64,000 bases of DNA from Pseudomonadota bacterium. Lineage in GTDB: Bacteria > Pseudomonadota > Alphaproteobacteria > Rhizobiales > Rhizobiaceae. Under the pieces are notes generated by a model that was given only the letters and a program-made list of their open reading frames with translations, was not told where the DNA came from and ran no database searches. Made by a program: the position numbers and the translations under genes. This document shows positions 59,212 through 64,000 of the stretch, in pieces (within the stretch, counting starts at the first letter, position 1; every line of letters begins with the position of its first letter). The stretch is taken from NCBI GenBank assembly GCA_020161665.1, contig JAIUPA010000034.1, positions 1-64,000 on the forward strand, in the 5' to 3' direction.

Positions 59212-61860
59212 TCAGCCCTTCAGCATACGATCAACGATATCCGCGACATCGGCCGAAAGCGGCTTGGCGGCGGCAATCATTTCCAGCGCCGCCTTGGCAT
59301 GGGCAGCGCGTCCCGCTTCCAGCGAACGCCAGGAACGCATGGCCGTCAGAAGACGTGCAGCAAGCTGCGGGTTCTTCGGATCGATCACAAGGATCTGCTC
59401 GGCCAGCAGGCGATAACCGGCGCCATCGGCGCGGTTGAAGCCGGTCGGATTGGCAAAGGCCAGCCCGCCGATCAGGGCGCGCACGCGGTTCGGATTGTTG
59501 GCGTTGTAGCGGCTGTCACCCATCAGGGCCTTGACGCGTTCCAGCGCATCGTCGCCGGGAATGGTGGCCTGGATCGAGAACCACTTGTCGAGAACCAGCG
59601 CGTTATTGTCAAAGCGCGTGGCAAAAGCGGCCAGAGCGGCAAGCGTCTCATCCGAATCCGGGAACTGGTAGGCCAGAACGCCAAGGGCATTGGCAAGCTC
59701 GGTCATATTGCCGGCCTCGTCAAAGGCTTCCGCCGCGCGGAACGGGCTTTTCTCAGCCATAGACAGATAGGAGAGCGCTGCATTGCGAAGCGCGCGGCGA
59801 CCGGCGCTCTTGGCGTCCGGCGTGAACTTGCCCGTGGTCGAAAGCTCCTTGTAGAGCCGCTCGAATGTCGCATGTCCCTTGTCGGCAATGGCTTTCAAGA
59901 CGGCCTCGCGACCGCGATGCACGGCATCGGGATCATTGTTCTTGCCAAGCGAGCGGGCAATATCGGGCTCGCTGGCGAGCGAAAGCACTTGCGCGCGGAA
60001 GGCCGGTTCCAGCGCATCATTCGCCACGGTTTCCAGAAGAACAGAAATGAACGTCGGGTCGGCGACAATCGGCTTCTTCTTGCGCGCGTCCTGCGTCGCC
60101 TTGACCAGAACCGGCATGCCGAGATCAGCCAAAGCCTGCCAGCGGGCGAACAGGTCGCTGTCGTGGCGGGCAATGTGAGCCAGATCTTCCTTGGTCTGGT
60201 CGAAGGAGAGGTTCACCGGGGCCGAGAAACCGCGGTTGAGGGAAAGCACCGGGCGGCTGGAAATGCCGCTGAACACGAATTCCTGCTTGCGTTCGGTAAG
60301 ATGCAGAACATCGCCCGAGACCGTACCGCCGGTGACGCCCGCTGGCTTGAGCGCCGCGCCGTTGTCGCCAATCAGCGTGAATTTCAGCGGAATATGCATC
60401 GGCTTCTTGAAACGCTGGCCGGGCGTCGTCGGGATCATCTGCTCCAGCGCCAGCGTGAAGGTGCCTTCCGTCGCATCATAGGTGGTCGAAACCGTCACCA
60501 TCGGCGTTCCGGCCTGGCTGTACCAGAGCTTGAACTGCTTGAGGTCGATGCCATTGGCATCCTCGAAGCACTTCACAAAGTCCTCGACGGTGGCGGCCTC
60601 GCCATCGTGACGCTCGAAATAAAGGTCCATGCCCTTGCGGAAGCCTGCCTTGCCGGTCAGCGTGGCGATCATGCGGGTGACTTCCGAGCCCTTTTCATAG
60701 ACTGTCGTCGTGTAGAAATTGTTGATTTCGCGATAGGCTTCCGGGCGTACCGGATGGGCGAGCGGGCCGGAATCCTCGGCAAACTGCTCGGCCTTCAGGT
60801 GGCGTACTTCCGCCACCCGCTTGACGGCGCGCGAACGCTGGTCGGCGGAAAACTCGTGGTCGCGATAGACCGTCAGGCCTTCCTTGAGACACAGCTGGAA
60901 CCAGTCGCGGCAGGTAATGCGGTTGCCGGTCCAGTTGTGGAAGTATTCATGCGCGATGATCGCCTCGATATTGGCGTAGTCGGCATCGGTTGCGGTTTCC
61001 GGGTCGGCCAGAACATATTTGTCGTTGAAGACGTTGAGGCCCTTGTTCTCCATCGCGCCCATGTTGAAATCGGAAACAGCGACGATCTGGAAAATGTTGA
61101 GGTCGTATTCGCGCCCGAAGCGCTCTTCGTCCCACTTCATGGAGCGCTTCAGCGCATCCATAGCGTAAGCGGCGCGCGGCTCCTTGCCGTGCTCGACATA
61201 GATTTTCAGCGCCACTTCATTGCCGCTCATCGTCGTGAACGTGTCTTCCACGACACCGAGATCGCCCGCCACGAGGGCAAAGAGATAGGCCGGTTTCGGA
61301 TGCGGATCGAACCAGGCCGCGAAATGGCGGCCCTCATCGTAATTGCCGCCGCCGAGGAAATTGCCGTTCGACAGCAGAAGCGGATTGGCTTGCTTGTCGG
61401 CGATGATGGTGATGGTGAAAACCGAGAGAACGTCCGGTCGGTCCGGGAAATAGGTAATGCGACGGAAGCCTTCGGCCTCGCACTGCGTGCAGTAAACGCC
61501 ATTGGTGCGGTAAAGCCCCATCAACTGCGTGTTGGCTTCCGGATCGATGATCGTGGTCACCGTCACCTCGAAAGGGTCTTCTTCCGGAAGGCCGTTGATT
61601 TCCAGCCTGTCCGGCGTCGCGGTATAGCGATCTGCGGCCAGTTCGCATTGATCAAGGAGAAGGCCGGAAAGGGAAAGCTCATCGCCATCAAGGACGAGCG
61701 GCGCGTTCACATCCACACCCGGACGGCGGTGGAAGATCAGCCGGGCTTCGACCTTGGTCTCGCGCGGGTCCAGTTCAAAAGTCAGGTCCGTTCTCTCAAG
61801 AACAAAATCGGCGGGACGATAGTCTGCCAGGCGAATAACCTGACCCGTTTCTGTGCGCAT
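59212..61860 (-). CDS. pepN: Aminopeptidase N (M1 family)
   Basis: An 882-residue zinc aminopeptidase of the bacterial PepN type. Exopeptidase motif GAMENKGLNVFND (substrate amino-group binding), zinc motif AHEYFHNWTGNR (HExxH plus W) with the third ligand Glu in CLKEGLTVYRDHEFS, and a long C-terminal helical domain. It releases N-terminal residues from peptides in the cytoplasm. ATG at 61860. The 280 bases between this gene and the divergent transporter show no convincing gene. Confidence 0.97.
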   Translation of the reverse strand: MRTETGQVIRLADYRPADFVLERTDLTFELDPRETKVEARLIFHRRPGVDVNAPLVLDGDELSLSGLLLDQCELAADRYTATPDRLEINGLPEEDPFEVTVTTIIDPEANTQLMGLYRTNGVYCTQCEAEGFRRITYFPDRPDVLSVFTITIIADKQANPLLLSNGNFLGGGNYDEGRHFAAWFDPHPKPAYLFALVAGDLGVVEDTFTTMSGNEVALKIYVEHGKEPRAAYAMDALKRSMKWDEERFGREYDLNIFQIVAVSDFNMGAMENKGLNVFNDKYVLADPETATDADYANIEAIIAHEYFHNWTGNRITCRDWFQLCLKEGLTVYRDHEFSADQRSRAVKRVAEVRHLKAEQFAEDSGPLAHPVRPEAYREINNFYTTTVYEKGSEVTRMIATLTGKAGFRKGMDLYFERHDGEAATVEDFVKCFEDANGIDLKQFKLWYSQAGTPMVTVSTTYDATEGTFTLALEQMIPTTPGQRFKKPMHIPLKFTLIGDNGAALKPAGVTGGTVSGDVLHLTERKQEFVFSGISSRPVLSLNRGFSAPVNLSFDQTKEDLAHIARHDSDLFARWQALADLGMPVLVKATQDARKKKPIVADPTFISVLLETVANDALEPAFRAQVLSLASEPDIARSLGKNNDPDAVHRGREAVLKAIADKGHATFERLYKELSTTGKFTPDAKSAGRRALRNAALSYLSMAEKSPFRAAEAFDEAGNMTELANALGVLAYQFPDSDETLAALAAFATRFDNNALVLDKWFSIQATIPGDDALERVKALMGDSRYNANNPNRVRALIGGLAFANPTGFNRADGAGYRLLAEQILVIDPKNPQLAARLLTAMRSWRSLEAGRAAHAKAALEMIAAAKPLSADVADIVDRMLKG

Positions 61861-62142
61861 AATGTTACCCGGAAATCCTGCTGATGTTGACGGCTCGAAC
61901 GGTGCGAAACATGATTCCAGGGCGCTTCACACAATTTCTCGCGATGATCTTTCCACGAAATTCTGAAGGATTGCTAAAACACGAATAAAACTGTTGGTGA
62001 TTCTGTCTGCCCGGATGCCAGCAATTTTGATTGGTCCATCAGGGGTTTTGATCATTCGCGTTTCAAATTTCCGATATATGGATCGTACCAATGGAGTCAT
62101 GAGGCGCATGATTCCCGCTTGCCTCTCGCCAAGAGTGTCCCG

Positions 62143-63084
62143 ATGCCCCCACAATCTGCCAGTCCGTTGAAAGGCATCCTGTTCAAGGTATCTTCGGTCA
62201 CGCTGTTTGTGCTGATGCAGACCTTTATCAAGGCGGCGGGCGATGGTGTCATGCCGGGGCAGGTGACGTTCTATCGCTCGGCCTTCGCCATGGTGCCGAT
62301 CATGATTTATCTGGCGATGATCGGGCAGTTACGCACGGCTTTCCGCACCGATAACTATTTCGGCCATTTCAAGCGCGGTTTTTTCGGTATTCTGGCCATG
62401 GGTTTCGGCTTTTACGGACTGTTGCACCTCCCCATGCCGGAGGCGATTGCCATCGGCTATGCCTCGCCATTGCTGACGGTTGTCTTCGCGGCCATCTTCC
62501 TCAAGGAAACAGTGCGGCTTTATCGCTGGACGGCGGTGGTTGTCGGCCTTGTCGGGGTCATCATCATTTCCTGGCCAAAACTCAGCCTGTTTCGCGACGG
62601 TGGTTTCCAGTCGCTCGAGGCGCTCGGCGCGGCCGCGGTTCTTCTCTCCGCCTTGCTGGCTGCCATGGCCATGGTGCAACTGCGCCAGTTGGTTGCCACG
62701 GAAAAGACACCGACCATTGTTCTCTACTTCTCGCTGACCGCCTCGCTGTTTTCCCTGGCAACGATGCCGTTTGGCTGGCCACCGCTTTCGCTGGATGTCA
62801 CGGTGAAGCTGATTGCGTCGGGCTTTTGCGGCGGCGTGGCGCAAATCCTGCTGACGGAAAGCTATCGCCACGCCGATGTCTCGGCCATCGCACCGTTTGA
62901 ATATACCTCGATCCTGCTGGGCACGGTGATCGCCTATCTGCTGTTTGGTGACGTACCGACGGCGACGATGCTGATCGGCACGGCCATCGTGGTGGGGGCC
63001 GGCATTTTCATCATCTATCGCGAAAACCGATTGGGTTTGGAACGACGCTTGGCGCGCAAGGCCAATACGCCCAATAACAGCTAG
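62143..63084 (+). CDS. DMT-superfamily transporter (EamA domains)
   Basis: A 313-residue protein with ten predicted transmembrane helices in two EamA halves (for example MGFGFYGLLHLPMPEAIAIG and FEYTSILLGTVIAYLLFGDV). Members export amino acids or metabolites; the substrate is not predictable. ATG 62143 is preferred to an upstream TTG at 62119. Confidence 0.9.
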   Translation: MPPQSASPLKGILFKVSSVTLFVLMQTFIKAAGDGVMPGQVTFYRSAFAMVPIMIYLAMIGQLRTAFRTDNYFGHFKRGFFGILAMGFGFYGLLHLPMPEAIAIGYASPLLTVVFAAIFLKETVRLYRWTAVVVGLVGVIIISWPKLSLFRDGGFQSLEALGAAAVLLSALLAAMAMVQLRQLVATEKTPTIVLYFSLTASLFSLATMPFGWPPLSLDVTVKLIASGFCGGVAQILLTESYRHADVSAIAPFEYTSILLGTVIAYLLFGDVPTATMLIGTAIVVGAGIFIIYRENRLGLERRLARKANTPNNS

Positions 63085-63087
63085 GCT

Positions 63088-63963
63088 TTAGCCCTTCAGG
63101 TGCTGTTGCAGCGAGAGCAGGTCCGACCAGGCCTGCGCCTTGGCGCGCGGCGCTTTCAGGATCTCGCTCGGGTGCAGGCTCGCCAGCGTCGCGACGGTTT
63201 TGTCCCCGAAGGTCAGGCTGTGCCACTTGCCGCGAAGCTGATGGATATTGCCGTTGGCCCCGAGGAAGGTGCGGGCCGTCAGATTTCCCAGCAGAAGCAG
63301 CGCTTTGGGGGCAGCAAGCTCGATCTGCCGGTCGATGAAGGGGCGGCACATATCCACTTCATGCGAAAGCGGCGGCCGATTGCCCGGCGTGCGCCATGGA
63401 ATGAGCATGGATGTCAGAACATCGTCGCGCTTCAGGCCAATCGCGCTGATCATGCGCTCCAGCAAAAAGCCCGGCGGGCCGGAAAAGGCGACGCCTTCGC
63501 GCTCGTCATCCGGCTCCGGCATCGGTCCGACGATCATCAAGCCGGAGGCAAGACTGCCGCTGGCAAAGATCGTTGAAAGCGCGCTGAGTTTCAGATTGCA
63601 GCCGCTAAAATTGCCAAGCGCTTCTTTCAGTTCATCGAGCGAGCGGGCACGGGCCGCCACTTCACGCGCTTCCGCCACCGCCTGCTCGTTGGGAACGGCA
63701 ACGGGGGCCGCCGGTTGGGGCGCGGGGGTGGCCCGAGAGGCTGAACTCTTGGCCTGCGCCGGGGTTTGCCGTGAAGGCGCGGTGCGCGAGGGCGCATCGC
63801 TCGCCTGTGCAGCGGCGGAGGAGGCCGCGCGGCTGCGCGTCGCCTCAAAGGCGGCAAAGCTGTCGACGGGCTCATCCTCGACAAGCCACTCCACGCCCGC
63901 ATCCGCATAAAAATGCAGAAGCGCGGCCAGTTCTGGCGCGTCGAGATGCTGGGCTTCGATCAT
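63088..63963 (-). CDS. Uracil-DNA-glycosylase-superfamily protein, divergent family-4-like
   Basis: A 291-residue protein with an Ala/Pro/Ser-rich N-terminal third and a UDG-fold domain: FSGCNLKLSALSTIFASGS, GFLLERMISAIGLKRDDV, NRPPLSHEVDMCRPFIDRQI, PKALLLLGNLTARTFLG and the HPS motif in LHPSEILKAPRAK. The catalytic motif, GEAPG in family 4, reads VGPMPEPDD here, and only two cysteines remain in the whole protein, so the 4Fe-4S cluster typical of family 4 is unlikely. Activity on uracil is therefore uncertain. It converges on the transporter with three bases between stops. Confidence 0.8.
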   Translation of the reverse strand: MIEAQHLDAPELAALLHFYADAGVEWLVEDEPVDSFAAFEATRSRAASSAAAQASDAPSRTAPSRQTPAQAKSSASRATPAPQPAAPVAVPNEQAVAEAREVAARARSLDELKEALGNFSGCNLKLSALSTIFASGSLASGLMIVGPMPEPDDEREGVAFSGPPGFLLERMISAIGLKRDDVLTSMLIPWRTPGNRPPLSHEVDMCRPFIDRQIELAAPKALLLLGNLTARTFLGANGNIHQLRGKWHSLTFGDKTVATLASLHPSEILKAPRAKAQAWSDLLSLQQHLKG

Positions 63964-64000
63964 GCCCGCACCTTAGCGAAGGAATGCCCGCGACAAAAGC

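Noticed and set aside
59140-61884. A 914-codon open frame opposite pepN
   Set aside because: Shadow of the aminopeptidase frame with repetitive composition; all catalytic motifs are on the reverse strand.
61927-62154. A 75-codon reverse frame between pepN and the DMT transporter
   Set aside because: No ribosome site, composition unlike coding DNA of the neighbourhood, and it overlaps the transporter start; it looks like part of the divergent promoter region.

Overview
The window is chromosomal DNA from an alphaproteobacterium of the order Hyphomicrobiales (Rhizobiales), most likely in or near Brucellaceae/Rhizobiaceae. The evidence is the gene order feuN-feuP-feuQ, lipoprotein, cycHJKL, degP, two-component pair, glnE, pleC-like kinase (reverse strand), pepN (reverse strand); the rhizobial intergenic palindromes near 34.9 kb and 59.1 kb; and a Rhodobacter-type gene transfer agent (GTA) cluster. 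No tRNA, rRNA or CRISPR array was seen.

Region 1 (1-7.0 kb): the edge of an IS3-family element has cut off the end of a DUF1214 gene that lies behind a class A penicillin-binding protein. Then come a YcgN-type cysteine-cluster protein, a copper unit (CueR-type promoter, copA, cueR/hmrR, copZ), and an AhpD-like gene preceded by a perfect 15-bp inverted repeat.

Region 2 (7.0-41.1 kb): a GTA-type cluster runs from a promoter and two tandem intrinsic terminators (7.0-7.16 kb) through a small-terminase-like gene and the large terminase, then GH19 endolysin, Dabb protein, portal, prohead protease, capsid, connectors, tail tube, chaperones, a very short tape measure, DUF2460, DUF2163, NlpC/P60, the giant gp15-type hub and a holin-like protein, ending at an intrinsic terminator at 41.08-41.10 kb.

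Region 3 (8,839-27,182): an 18.3-kb prophage sits inside the GTA large-terminase gene. An 8-bp direct repeat, ATGTGTGA, marks both junctions, and joining across it restores an uninterrupted 420-codon terminase. The element has its own integrase, two small AlpA/excisionase-like proteins, an XRE repressor, a complete HK97-type head and packaging set (portal, protease, capsid, connectors, TerS, TerL, HNH), two tail-tube-like proteins and a tape measure. I can see no tail-tip, receptor-binding, lysis or replication gene in it. The GTA next to it encodes exactly a tail tip, an endolysin and a holin-like protein. The arrangement suggests either a decayed prophage or a satellite-like element that breaks the GTA packaging motor reversibly and may borrow GTA tail-tip and lysis proteins. 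This is the most interesting thing in the window.

Region 4 (41.1-64 kb): ordinary core genome. It holds the FeuNPQ envelope-sensing system, cytochrome c maturation (cycHJKL), periplasmic protease DegP with a two-component pair, GlnE (glutamine synthetase adenylyltransferase), a PleC/PdhS-type PAS histidine kinase, a DUF4344 protein, aminopeptidase N, a DMT-family exporter and a divergent uracil-DNA-glycosylase-like protein. Long open frames opposite copA, pepN, the GTA capsid, gp15 and others are shadows of high-GC coding DNA and are left out.
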